A DNA stretch of 64,000 nt from Pseudomonadota bacterium. Its GTDB lineage: Bacteria; Pseudomonadota; Alphaproteobacteria; Rhizobiales; Xanthobacteraceae. This document shows positions 41,883 through 50,422 of this stretch, one piece after another. The translations under genes and the position numbers were made by a program. Position 1 is the stretch's first letter, and each line of letters begins with the position of its first letter. Under the pieces are notes generated by a model, which worked only from the letters and a program-made list of their open reading frames with translations, was not told the DNA's origin and ran no database searches. Location: the NCBI GenBank assembly GCA_018242205.1, contig JAFECJ010000016.1, forward strand, positions 1-64,000, given 5' to 3'.

Positions 41883-42163
41883 GCGACGACAGCCCGCACA
41901 AACCGCCGCTTGCCGTCGCGCTCGAATACGACAAGGTCGCGGCGCCGCGCGTCACCGCGATCGGACAGGGCGAGGTGGCCGAGCGCTTGACCGAGATCGC
42001 ACGGCATCACGGCGTGCCCCTGGTGGAAAACCCGCAGCTCGCGGCGGCGCTGTCGAAGCTGCCGCTCGATCAGGAAATTCCGGAGAAGCTCTATCGCGCC
42101 GTCGCCGAGGTGCTGTCCTACATCCTGCACACCGCCGGCAAGCTCGGCGCGACGAAGAGCTAG
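41879..42163 (+). CDS. FlhB-like cytoplasmic-domain protein (FhlB/YlqH type)
   Basis: A 94-residue protein matching the part of FlhB just after its NPTH self-cleavage site: LAVALEYDKVAAPRVTAIGQ, then EVAERLTEIARHHGVPLVEN and PLDQEIPEKLYRAVAEVLSY. There are no TM helices and no NPTH motif, so it corresponds to the released C-terminal fragment. Its ATGA overlap with the FliK-like gene argues that the two proteins meet. A role in export specificity or a quite different one is open. Confidence 0.85.
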   Translation: MSDDSPHKPPLAVALEYDKVAAPRVTAIGQGEVAERLTEIARHHGVPLVENPQLAAALSKLPLDQEIPEKLYRAVAEVLSYILHTAGKLGATKS

Positions 42164-42178
42164 AGGCTTTCGTGCCGC

Positions 42179-43084
42179 TCAGCTCTTGCAGTCGACGCTG
42201 ATGTCGACGCGGCGGTTGGCGCGTTCGCTTTTGTTGTCCGGCGTCCACACCGCCAGGTGCCGTTCGCCCCAGGCGACTTCCTTGACCTCGATGTCTTGCC
42301 CGGCCAGCGCGCTGCGCAGGCCGCCCGCCACCGCATCGGCGCGCTGGCGCGAAACCGCGAGGTTGACTTTGTCGCCACCGAGCGTGTCGGCGAAGCCAGA
42401 TACCGAAACGACGCAGCCCTTGCGGCCGGCGACGATCTTCTTGATGTCGGCGGCGAGTCTTGGTGTCTGCGCGCCGGGGTTGGTGCTGCCGATCTTGTCG
42501 AAACGCACGCTCAGGGGTGCGGCGGCGGCGTCCGGGGCGGCGGTCTCGGCGCCGCGTGGCATGTAGACGACGACGAGATCGTGTTCGGTCGGCGCCTTGG
42601 CTTCGTTCTTGGCGACCGACATGCCCGCCGTGCTCGAGGTGGCGGCCGCTGCCTTCTGCTTGTCCGCGTCGGCCTTGAGCGCGCCGAGCGATGCCGAGAT
42701 CTGCGTCAGCGTCTGCTGTTGCGCGGCGAGCGCGCTCTTGAGTTCGCCGAGCGTCCTGTCGGTCGTGGCATTGCTGGAAGGCGCCATCGTCTTGAGGTCG
42801 GCGAGCGCTGCGCCGGTTTTCTCGATCTTGCCGTTCAGATCGGCGAGTGATGCCTTGATGCCGTCGAAGGAGGGCGGCTTCTGCGCGGCGACGGCGTTCT
42901 GCAGTGAAGCGACCGCGCTTTCGGTCTTGCCAATCTTGGCGTTGAGCGCCTCGATTTGGGAGAGGTACTGTGTGCGTTGCTCAGCGGTAGCGTTCCAGAT
43001 GACAAATCCCACGGCCGCCACCGCGACAATCGTGCCGACAACGGCCGCCACGCCGGTCGCAAATGCCTGGCTTCCCCCCGCCAT
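42179..43084 (-). CDS. Membrane-anchored OmpA-like peptidoglycan-binding protein with coiled coil
   Basis: A 301-residue protein. One TM anchor near the N-terminus (GVAAVVGTIVAVAAVGFVIW), a coiled-coil region to about residue 150 (YLSQIEALNAKIGKTESAVA, LKSALAAQQQTLTQISASLG), an Ala-rich linker, and a C-terminal OmpA-like domain with SVSGFADTLGGDKVNLAVSR and NKSERANRRVDISVD. The domain normally binds the diaminopimelate part of peptidoglycan, so this is an inner-membrane-to-wall tether. ATG at 43084 is chosen for AGGAGGGG 5 bases upstream. It converges on the FlhB-like gene with 15 bases between stops. Confidence 0.8.
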   Translation of the reverse strand: MAGGSQAFATGVAAVVGTIVAVAAVGFVIWNATAEQRTQYLSQIEALNAKIGKTESAVASLQNAVAAQKPPSFDGIKASLADLNGKIEKTGAALADLKTMAPSSNATTDRTLGELKSALAAQQQTLTQISASLGALKADADKQKAAAATSSTAGMSVAKNEAKAPTEHDLVVVYMPRGAETAAPDAAAAPLSVRFDKIGSTNPGAQTPRLAADIKKIVAGRKGCVVSVSGFADTLGGDKVNLAVSRQRADAVAGGLRSALAGQDIEVKEVAWGERHLAVWTPDNKSERANRRVDISVDCKS

Positions 43085-43286
43085 CGCACCCCTCCTGTAT
43101 GTCAATTGTTATGAAAAGTTTATACGTCTGAGCCTGCGGCGCAAGCGAAAGCGCGGGAAGCCGAGCGCTGCGGCGCAACGGCGTGCGACGGCGGTGCACC
43201 GCAGGCGGAATGACTAACGGCTCCTCAACCTTGACGGTGCATTCACCCGGCCGCACTTTACGCCGCCGCAACCGTTCGTGCCTAAA

Positions 43287-44078
43287 ATGGGAGTCGAATT
43301 GTCTCCGGAATTGGCGGACCTCATGCACAAGTCTCGGCCGGTCTCGCTCGCCACGCGCGGGCTGCGCAAGGATTTCGAACGGCCGGCAGTCGATGGCCTC
43401 GATCTCACCATCTATGGCGGCGAGTTCTATTGCCTGCTCGGGCCGAACGGCGCCGGCAAGACCACGACCTTGCGGATGGTGGCCGGTCTGCTCGGCCCCG
43501 ATGCCGGCACGATCGCGATCGAGGGCATCGACGCATTGGCGCGTCCGGAAGATGCCAAACAGGTCACCGCCTGGCTGTCCGACGAGCCGATGGTTTACGA
43601 CAAACTGACGCCGTACGAATATCTCGAATTCGTCGCCGGGCTGTGGCGCATCGACGCCGCGACCGCGCAGGCGAGGGCGCGCGACCTCATCGGCTGGCTC
43701 GGCCTCGAGGATCAGGCGCATACCCGCTGCGAAGGCTTCTCCAAGGGCATGCGGCAAAAGGTGGCGCTGGCCGGCGCGCTGGTGCACGATCCCAAACTTA
43801 TCATCCTCGACGAGCCGCTGACCGGCCTCGACGCCGGCGCGGCGCGGCTCGTCAAGAATGTGCTGCGCGAACGCGTTGCCCGCGGCGGCACCGTCATCAT
43901 GACGACGCATATCCTCGAAGTCGCCGAGCGCATGGCTGACCGCATCGGCGTCATCGCCAACGGCCGGCTGATCGCCGAAGGCACACTCGATGAATTGCGG
44001 ATAAAGGCCGGCGCGGCCGTCGCCAGCCTGGAGGACGCCTTCCTCGCGCTGGTCGCGAGCGAGGCGGCGGCAGCGTGA
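43287..44078 (+). CDS. ABC transporter ATP-binding protein (exporter type)
   Basis: A 263-residue ABC ATPase of the multidrug/Na+ (CcmA/NatA-like) type: LLGPNGAGKTTTLRMVAGLL (Walker A), CEGFSKGMRQKVALAGALVH (signature) and LIILDEPLTGLDAGAAR (Walker B). It pairs with the membrane protein whose GTG overlaps its stop. Start is uncertain: ATG 43287 is used, GTG 43278 and ATG 43323 are possible and none has a strong ribosome site. Cargo unknown. Confidence 0.9.
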   Translation: MGVELSPELADLMHKSRPVSLATRGLRKDFERPAVDGLDLTIYGGEFYCLLGPNGAGKTTTLRMVAGLLGPDAGTIAIEGIDALARPEDAKQVTAWLSDEPMVYDKLTPYEYLEFVAGLWRIDAATAQARARDLIGWLGLEDQAHTRCEGFSKGMRQKVALAGALVHDPKLIILDEPLTGLDAGAARLVKNVLRERVARGGTVIMTTHILEVAERMADRIGVIANGRLIAEGTLDELRIKAGAAVASLEDAFLALVASEAAAA

Positions 44079-45601
44079 GCGAGCCCGCGACGATGGCTTG
44101 GCTCGCCAGCCATGAGCTCCGGCTCGGCTGGCGCGACCTGACGTCGCTGGTGACGGCGGGCGGTCGGCGGCGGCGCAACGCGATCATCGCGATCGTCGTT
44201 TTCGTCGTTGCCATGCACGCCTTCGCCAATTGGGTGGTGAAGAACTACGCAACCATCGACATCGGCGCCGACCCGGTCACGCTGATCACCATATCCAGCA
44301 CCTTGCTGCTGTCCTGGGCGCTGCTCTTGTCGCAGGCCATGGAGTCGGTGACGCGCATCTTCTACACGCGCTCCGATCTCGATCTCATTCTCACCTCGCC
44401 GGTCTCGGCGCGCAAAGTCTTCGCCGTGCGCATGGCGCGGATCGCCGCCGCTGCGGCGATGATGGCGCTGCTCTTGGCGTCACCCTTCATCAACACGCTG
44501 GCCTGGCACGGGGGCCCGCGCTGGCTTGCCGGTTACGGTGTGGTCGCGGCCATGGCGGCGACCGCCACGGCCTTCGCGCTGGCATTGACCATTGCCTTGT
44601 TCCGTCTCATCGGCGCGCGGCGCACGCGGCTGATCGCGCAGATCGTCGCGGCCGTTATCGGCGCCGGCTTCGTCATCGGTTTGCAGATCCTGGCGATCTT
44701 TTCCGGCGGCACCTTGTCGCGCGTGACGGCGCTGCATTCGCCCTGGCTCGTGGCGCGATTGCCGGATGCCGACAGCGTCGTCTGGTGGCCGGCGCGGGCG
44801 GCGCTCGGCGACATCACGGCGCTGGTGGCGGTTCTTGTAACGGCATTGCTCGTCATCGCCGGCGCCATCGCGCTGTTCTCGGCGCGCTTCGGCGAACATG
44901 CACTCGCCGCCGCCGGCGTTTCGGCCGCCGCCGTGCGCCAGCGCCGGACTTCGCTGCGGCTGCGGCCGCGCACTCCGTCGAGCGCGCTGCGCCGCAAGGA
45001 GTGGCTGCTGCTGTGGCGCGACCCGTGGCTGGTCTCGCAAACCCTGATGCAGATACTCTACCTGCTGCCGCCGGCTGTCCTGCTTTACGTCACCTTCCGC
45101 CACGGCACCAACGCCTATGTCGTGCTGATACCGGTGATGGTGATGGCTGCCGGCCAACTGGCGGGCGGCCTCGCCTGGTTGTCGATCTCTGGGGAGGATG
45201 CGCCGGATCTCATCGCCACCGCGCCGGTCACGCCGGCGCGCGTGCTGACGGCCAAGATCGAGGCCGTGCTCGGCGCCGTTGCGCTGGTCTTTGCGCCCCT
45301 GACGGCGGTGCTGGCCTTCGAATCCGTCTATGCGGCGCTGGTCCTGGCGCTCGGTATCGCGGCAGCGACCGCGGCGGCCACCTTCATCCAGATCTGCTTC
45401 CGCGCCCAGGCCCGGCGCAGCCACTTCCGGCGCCGGCACACCTCGTCGCGGATCGCGACCTTCGCCGAGGCCTTCTCCTCGGTCTCCTGGGCCGCGACCG
45501 CCGCGGTGGCGGCCGGGCCGAGCTGGCTGGCGGTGATTCCGATGGCGGTGGCGCTGGCGATTCTGCTCGGGATCTGGCTCGTTCGGCCGCGAACGGCGTG
45601 A
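44075..45601 (+). CDS. ABC transporter membrane subunit (exporter type)
   Basis: A 508-residue protein with about 10-12 TM segments and a central polar loop (AVRQRRTSLRLRPRTPSSAL). GTG overlaps the ATPase stop (GTGA). No close functional family recognised; the layout matches large ABC-2-type permeases that act as homodimers or single subunits with one ATPase. LTSPVSARKVFAVRMARIAA and LIATAPVTPARVLTAKIEAV, the same motif in each half, show an internal duplication (D-L-I-x-T-x-P-V-x-x-x-V-x-x-x-K/R). Export of an unknown compound is inferred. Confidence 0.85.
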   Translation: MSEPATMAWLASHELRLGWRDLTSLVTAGGRRRRNAIIAIVVFVVAMHAFANWVVKNYATIDIGADPVTLITISSTLLLSWALLLSQAMESVTRIFYTRSDLDLILTSPVSARKVFAVRMARIAAAAAMMALLLASPFINTLAWHGGPRWLAGYGVVAAMAATATAFALALTIALFRLIGARRTRLIAQIVAAVIGAGFVIGLQILAIFSGGTLSRVTALHSPWLVARLPDADSVVWWPARAALGDITALVAVLVTALLVIAGAIALFSARFGEHALAAAGVSAAAVRQRRTSLRLRPRTPSSALRRKEWLLLWRDPWLVSQTLMQILYLLPPAVLLYVTFRHGTNAYVVLIPVMVMAAGQLAGGLAWLSISGEDAPDLIATAPVTPARVLTAKIEAVLGAVALVFAPLTAVLAFESVYAALVLALGIAAATAAATFIQICFRAQARRSHFRRRHTSSRIATFAEAFSSVSWAATAAVAAGPSWLAVIPMAVALAILLGIWLVRPRTA

Positions 45602-45841
45602 ATCGTGGCGCCACCGCCGCAAGCTTGCGCTCGGCAGCCATTGCCTGAAATTTCCTTCTTGCGGCGATTGGCAAAACGAAATTGACCCGAATTTTCCGGG
45701 GGGTAGGCTTTTGCCACCGGTTTTGCCTATCGCATCAAGTGCCTATATGAATACCGGGCAGGGCTGGGGTCGTATCGTGCAGGCAATGAAGTGGCGTGGG
45801 CCAAGTCTTCGTGGACCTTGGGCCCGGCGGGAGGCTTTCTG

Positions 45842-48800
45842 ATGACGCTCCGACCGGTCAGCCTCGACGACAAATACGACCTGAACCAGAGCCATGTCCT
45901 GGTCACCGGCTATCAGGCCCTGATCCGCGCCATTCTGATGCAGAAGGAGCGCGACCGTCGCGCCGGCCTCAACACCGCGGGCTATCTGACCGGCTACCGC
46001 GGCTCGCCGCTCGGCGGCCTCGACCAGCAATTCATGCGCGCCGGCAAGCAGCTCGCCGCCGCCGACGTCAAGTTCCTGCCCGGCCTCAATGAGGAACTCG
46101 CCGCCACCGCGCTGTGGGGCACGCAGCAGGCCGAGTTACGCGGCGAAGGCAAGTTCGATGGCGTCTTCGGCATGTGGTACGGCAAGGGTCCGGGCGTCGA
46201 CCGCTCCGGCGATGTTTTCCGCCACGCCAACCTTGCCGGCACCTCGAAGCATGGCGGCGTGCTCGCGCTGATGGGCGACGACCACACCGCGGAGTCGTCC
46301 ACCACCGCGCACCAGTCGGAATTCCATTTCGTCGACGTCATGATGCCGATCCTGAATCCGGCCGGTGTTCAGGAGATCGTCGATTACGCTCAGCTCGGCT
46401 GGGCCTTGTCGCGCTATGCCGGCGTGTGGACGGCGCTCAAATGCATGCACGAGACGGTCGAGTCGACCGGTGTCATCGACGGCAGCCTCGAGCGCCTGCA
46501 GATCGTGACGCCGACCGATTTCGTGATGCCGGAAGGCGGGCTCAACGTCCGTCTCGTCGACACCATCCTCGGCCAAGAAGCGCGCCTGCACGACTTCAAG
46601 CGCGACGCCATGCTCGCCTTCGTGCGCGCCAACAAGATCAATAAGATGATCACCTCGGGCGGCCGCAACCCGAAGATCGGCATCATCACCACCGGCAAAT
46701 CCTATCTCGATGTGCGGCAGGCTTTCGACGAGCTCGGCCTCGACGAGATCAAGTGCAACGACCTCGGCATCCGCCTGTTCAAGATCGGCTGCCCGTGGCC
46801 GATTCCGCGCGAGGAGCTGGTCGACTTCGCCAGCGGCCTCGACCTCATTATCGTCGTCGAGGAAAAGCGTTCGCTGATCGAAGTCCAGGTCCGCGAAGAA
46901 CTGTATGGCGCGCCCAATCAGCCGGTGTGCATCGGCAAGAAGGACGAAGCCGGCAACTGGCTGTTTCCGGTCAAGGGCGCGCTCGATGCCAACGACGTCG
47001 CCATCGTCATCGGCGAACGGCTTTTGAAGTTCGGCGCCAATGAAGAACTCGCGGCCGCGGTGTCGCGCCTGAAGACGGCGCAGGGCAAGCTCGCCGAGAC
47101 CGCCGACGTCGCGCTGCGCATTCCGTATTTCTGCTCGGGCTGCCCGCACAACACCTCGACCCGCGTACCGGAAGGCTCGCGCGCCTATGCCGGCATCGGC
47201 TGCCACTTCATGGCGCAGTGGATGGACCGCAAGACGCTCGGCTTCACGCAGATGGGCGGCGAGGGCGTCAACTGGATCGGCGAGGCGCCGTTCTCGAATC
47301 GCGGTCACGTATTCCAGAACCTCGGCGACGGCACCTATAACCACTCGGGCTATCTCGCCATTCGCGCCGCGATCGCCTCCGGCGTGAACATGACCTACAA
47401 GATTCTCTATAACGACGCGGTCGCCATGACCGGCGGCCAGCATCACGAGGGTGGACTGACCGTGCCGCAGATCGCCGCGCAGGTCGCCGCCGAAGGCGCC
47501 AAGCGCGTCGTCGTCGTCTCCGACGAGCCGTGGAAATATCCGAAGGACACGCCGTGGCCGAACGGCCTGACGCTGCACCACCGCGATGAGCTCGATCTCT
47601 TGCAGAAGCAGCTTGCCGAAGTGCCGGGCGTCACTGTCCTGATCTACGACCAGACCTGCGCCGCCGAGAAGCGCCGCCGCCGCAAGCGCGGCACTTTCCC
47701 CGATCCGGACAAGCGCGTCGTCATCAACGACCTGGTTTGCGAAGGCTGCGGCGATTGCGGCGTGAAGTCGAACTGCGTCTCCGTGCAGCCGCTGGCCACC
47801 GAATGGGGCCGCAAGCGCACCATCGACCAGTCGAGCTGCAACAAGGACTTCTCCTGCGTGAAGGGCTTCTGCCCGTCCTTCGTCACGGTGCATGGCGCCA
47901 AGCCGAAGAAGGCCGATGCGATTGCCGAACCGGCCGACTGGCCGGCCCTTCCGGCGCCGAGCGTGCCGCTGATCAATCATCCGTATGGCATCATCGTCAC
48001 CGGCGTCGGCGGCACCGGTATCGTCACCGTCGGCGCCATCATCGGCATGGCGGCGCATCTGGAAGGCAAGGGCGTCGGCATCATCGACATGGCCGGCCTC
48101 GCCCAGAAGGGCGGCGCCGTCTACAGCCACATCCGTATCGCCAATAATCCGGACGACATCCATGCCATTCGCGTCGCCGCGGGCGGTGCCGATCTCGTGC
48201 TCGGCGGCGACATCGTCGTCGCCGGCAACAAGAAGGTGCTCGGTGCGGCCAAGCCCGGCAACACGCGGATGATCGTCAACACCGCCGAATTCCTGCCGGG
48301 AGATTTCACCCGCAACGCCGATTTCTCGCTGCCGACCGAACGGCTCAAGCGCGCCATCACCGGTGCCGCGGGGCAAGGTAACAGCCACTTCATCGACGCC
48401 TCGCGTCTGGCCACCGCGCTGCTCGGCAATTCGATCGGCGCCAACATGTTCATGCTCGGCTACGCCTATCAGAATGGTGCGCTGCCTCTGTCGCCGGAGG
48501 CGGTCGAGAAGGCGATCGAGATGAACGGCGAAGCGGTGAAGATGAACATCCAGGCCTTCCGCTACGGCCGCCGTGCCGCGGTCGATCCGGCGGCGATCGA
48601 GTCGCTGATCGCGCCGCCGCCAGCGGAGGCCAATGACTCGCTGAAATTCTCGCAGAGCTTCGCCGAGACGGTCGAACGCCGTGTGGCCTTCCTGACCGCA
48701 TACCAGAACGCCCGCTACGCGAAGCGCTATCGCACCGCCGTCGATAAAATCGTCGCCGCCGAGACGGCCAAGGTACCGGGTCAGACCGCGCTGTCCGAGG

Positions 48801-49321
48801 CGGTGGCGCGTTACCTGTTCAAGTTGATGGCCTACAAGGACGAGTACGAAGTTGCGCGTCTCTACACCGATACCGGCTTTGTGGAGCGCGTGAAGGGCCA
48901 GTTCGCGCCCGGCACTTTGCGCTTCGAATTCCATCTGGCGCCGCCGATGCTGGCGAAGATCGATCCGGTGACCGGCGAACCGAAGAAGATGTCTTTCGGC
49001 CCCTGGATGCTGAAGGCGTTCGGCGTGCTGGCGAAGTTCAAGGTTCTGCGCGGTACGCCGCTTGATCCGTTCGGCTACACCGAAGAGCGCAAAACCGAGC
49101 GCGCCCTGGTGCGGGAATACCTGGACAAGCTCGATCGTCTCGTCGCCGAGCTGACGCCGGCCAACTATCCGACGGCGGTGGCGATCGCCTCGATCCCGGA
49201 AAAGATCCGCGGCTACGGCCCGGTGAAGGCGCGCAATCTCAAGATCGCCAAGGCCGAGGAGAAGGGCCTGTGGGAGCAGTTCGCCTCCGGCGCCACCGCC
49301 TTCCTCAAGGCGGCGGAGTAG
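45842..49321 (+). CDS. Indolepyruvate ferredoxin oxidoreductase family protein, alpha/beta/gamma fused
   Basis: A 1,159-residue cytoplasmic enzyme oxidising 2-oxo acids, typically aryl pyruvates, to acyl-CoA with reduction of a ferredoxin. Order: pyrimidine domain (residues 1-400), TPP domain (GIGCHFMAQWM; TQMGGEGVNW; LGDGTYNHSGYLAIRAAIAS; about 440-560), a cysteine-rich Fe-S segment (CEGCGDCGVKSNC and CNKDFSCVKGFC, about 633-680), and the gamma domain (GVGGTGIVTVGAIIGMAAHL, about 720-930). A C-terminal extension follows. ATG at 45842 has GGGAGG 7 bases before it. The downstream acyl-CoA ligase and Liv genes fit breakdown of aromatic or branched acids. Confidence 0.93.
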   Translation: MTLRPVSLDDKYDLNQSHVLVTGYQALIRAILMQKERDRRAGLNTAGYLTGYRGSPLGGLDQQFMRAGKQLAAADVKFLPGLNEELAATALWGTQQAELRGEGKFDGVFGMWYGKGPGVDRSGDVFRHANLAGTSKHGGVLALMGDDHTAESSTTAHQSEFHFVDVMMPILNPAGVQEIVDYAQLGWALSRYAGVWTALKCMHETVESTGVIDGSLERLQIVTPTDFVMPEGGLNVRLVDTILGQEARLHDFKRDAMLAFVRANKINKMITSGGRNPKIGIITTGKSYLDVRQAFDELGLDEIKCNDLGIRLFKIGCPWPIPREELVDFASGLDLIIVVEEKRSLIEVQVREELYGAPNQPVCIGKKDEAGNWLFPVKGALDANDVAIVIGERLLKFGANEELAAAVSRLKTAQGKLAETADVALRIPYFCSGCPHNTSTRVPEGSRAYAGIGCHFMAQWMDRKTLGFTQMGGEGVNWIGEAPFSNRGHVFQNLGDGTYNHSGYLAIRAAIASGVNMTYKILYNDAVAMTGGQHHEGGLTVPQIAAQVAAEGAKRVVVVSDEPWKYPKDTPWPNGLTLHHRDELDLLQKQLAEVPGVTVLIYDQTCAAEKRRRRKRGTFPDPDKRVVINDLVCEGCGDCGVKSNCVSVQPLATEWGRKRTIDQSSCNKDFSCVKGFCPSFVTVHGAKPKKADAIAEPADWPALPAPSVPLINHPYGIIVTGVGGTGIVTVGAIIGMAAHLEGKGVGIIDMAGLAQKGGAVYSHIRIANNPDDIHAIRVAAGGADLVLGGDIVVAGNKKVLGAAKPGNTRMIVNTAEFLPGDFTRNADFSLPTERLKRAITGAAGQGNSHFIDASRLATALLGNSIGANMFMLGYAYQNGALPLSPEAVEKAIEMNGEAVKMNIQAFRYGRRAAVDPAAIESLIAPPPAEANDSLKFSQSFAETVERRVAFLTAYQNARYAKRYRTAVDKIVAAETAKVPGQTALSEAVARYLFKLMAYKDEYEVARLYTDTGFVERVKGQFAPGTLRFEFHLAPPMLAKIDPVTGEPKKMSFGPWMLKAFGVLAKFKVLRGTPLDPFGYTEERKTERALVREYLDKLDRLVAELTPANYPTAVAIASIPEKIRGYGPVKARNLKIAKAEEKGLWEQFASGATAFLKAAE

Positions 49322-49396
49322 GTTCGGTTTCGCCGCCGCCGTCGATATATACTAAGACGTTCCGGTCGCATCGCCGGGTGCTGAGGACATGGTGTC

Positions 49397-50071
49397 TTGA
49401 TCTCGACCGACCAACTGCGGCGCGTTGCATTCTGGTCGCACGAGCTGACTGAGTCCGAATTCGAGCGTGCGCGCCGCGGGATCGTCGAGAAGTCGTACGC
49501 CAAGGGTGCCTATGTCTGTCACCGCGGCGACCACCTCGATTCATGGACCGGGGTCACCGAAGGCCTGCTCAAGCTCGGGTCCGTGTCGCGCTCCGGCAAG
49601 GCGGTGACTTTGGCCGGCATCCGCACCGGCGGCTGGTTCGGCGAAGGCACCGTCCTCAAGCACGAGCCGCGGCAATACGATCTCGTCGCACTGCGCGACA
49701 CGCGCATGGCATTGATGGATCGTGCCACCTTTCTCTGGCTGTTCGAGAACAGCGTCGGCTTCAACCGCTTTCTGGTGCGCCAGCTCAACGAGCGGCTCGG
49801 CCAGTTCATCGCCTTCGTCGAATATGACCGCATGCTGGATGCGCCGGCGCGACTGGCGCGCAATATCTCCTGGCTGTTCAATCCGGTGCTCTATCGCAAC
49901 CCGAGCCCGCATCTGGAAATCTCGCAGGAAGAGATCGGCCTGTTATGCGGCATGTCGCGGCAGATGGCGAACAAGAGCCTGCAAATGCTGGAGCAGAAGG
50001 GGCTGCTGCGCATCGAGCACGGCGGCATCACCATTCTCGATCCCGAGCGTCTTGCCCGCTATGGCGCCTGA
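49397..50071 (+). CDS. Crp/Fnr-family transcriptional regulator
   Basis: A 224-residue regulator: cyclic-nucleotide-binding-like domain (residues 1-145, with GWFGEGTVLKHEPRQYDLVA) and a C-terminal winged helix (LEISQEEIGLLCGMSRQMANKSLQMLEQKG). The cysteines expected for an Fnr-type Fe-S cluster are not present near the N-terminus, so it is not an oxygen-sensing Fnr. TTG at 49397 is used since no ATG/GTG in frame is near and GAGGA lies about 9 bases upstream. It sits between the oxidoreductase and the acyl-CoA synthetase/Liv genes and may control them. No clear TTGAT-N4-ATCAA box was found nearby. Confidence 0.9.
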   Translation: MISTDQLRRVAFWSHELTESEFERARRGIVEKSYAKGAYVCHRGDHLDSWTGVTEGLLKLGSVSRSGKAVTLAGIRTGGWFGEGTVLKHEPRQYDLVALRDTRMALMDRATFLWLFENSVGFNRFLVRQLNERLGQFIAFVEYDRMLDAPARLARNISWLFNPVLYRNPSPHLEISQEEIGLLCGMSRQMANKSLQMLEQKGLLRIEHGGITILDPERLARYGA

Positions 50072-50422
50072 ACGCGCGCCAATAAAGGTCGTGTGCGCAC
50101 TAACAAGCGCAGACGGCCTGAAAGTATTTGTGCGGTGCGGAAAATTCCCGATATCCCGGCACGCGTAGGGAACAAGGCCCCACCTTGTCTGTCAAGCGTG
50201 CTGTTGCGGGCCAGCATTTTAAATTCAAACTATCGCTCAGGTTTGTGCGACGATGGCGGTCTCGGAACGGGTTAAGAGCTTACCGCGACCAAATGGTGAG
50301 CCGTGAAAAGCTTGACCGAAATCCGGCAGTGATTTCTTATCGTCCATAATCAAGACCATTCACAAGAATGGCGAGGGGAAACGTGGTCGGCGCAAGGCGT
50401 TCGGCCTTTGGGAGGAATAGCT
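50072..50422 (+). promoter_or_regulatory. Intergenic region with candidate sigma-70-like promoter for the acyl-CoA ligase/Liv operon
   Basis: These 351 bases hold no gene. TTGACC (50312-50317) and TCTTAT (50335-50340) with 17 bases between them form a fair -35/-10 pair, about 80 bases before the GTG start of the acyl-CoA synthetase. A short AT-rich stretch (attttaaattcaaac, around 50217) precedes it. No hairpin terminator is evident after the Crp/Fnr gene. Confidence 0.4.

Noticed and set aside
45602..45841. Possible Fnr/Crp box upstream of the oxidoreductase gene
   Set aside because: Only single half-sites (ATCAA) are present; no TTGAT-N4-ATCAA palindrome could be found.
46136..48934. Minus-strand frame of 932 codons opposite the indolepyruvate oxidoreductase gene
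   Set aside because: High-GC codon bias leaves few stops on the opposite strand; the protein is rich in R, H, D and V without any domain, while the plus strand encodes a full enzyme.
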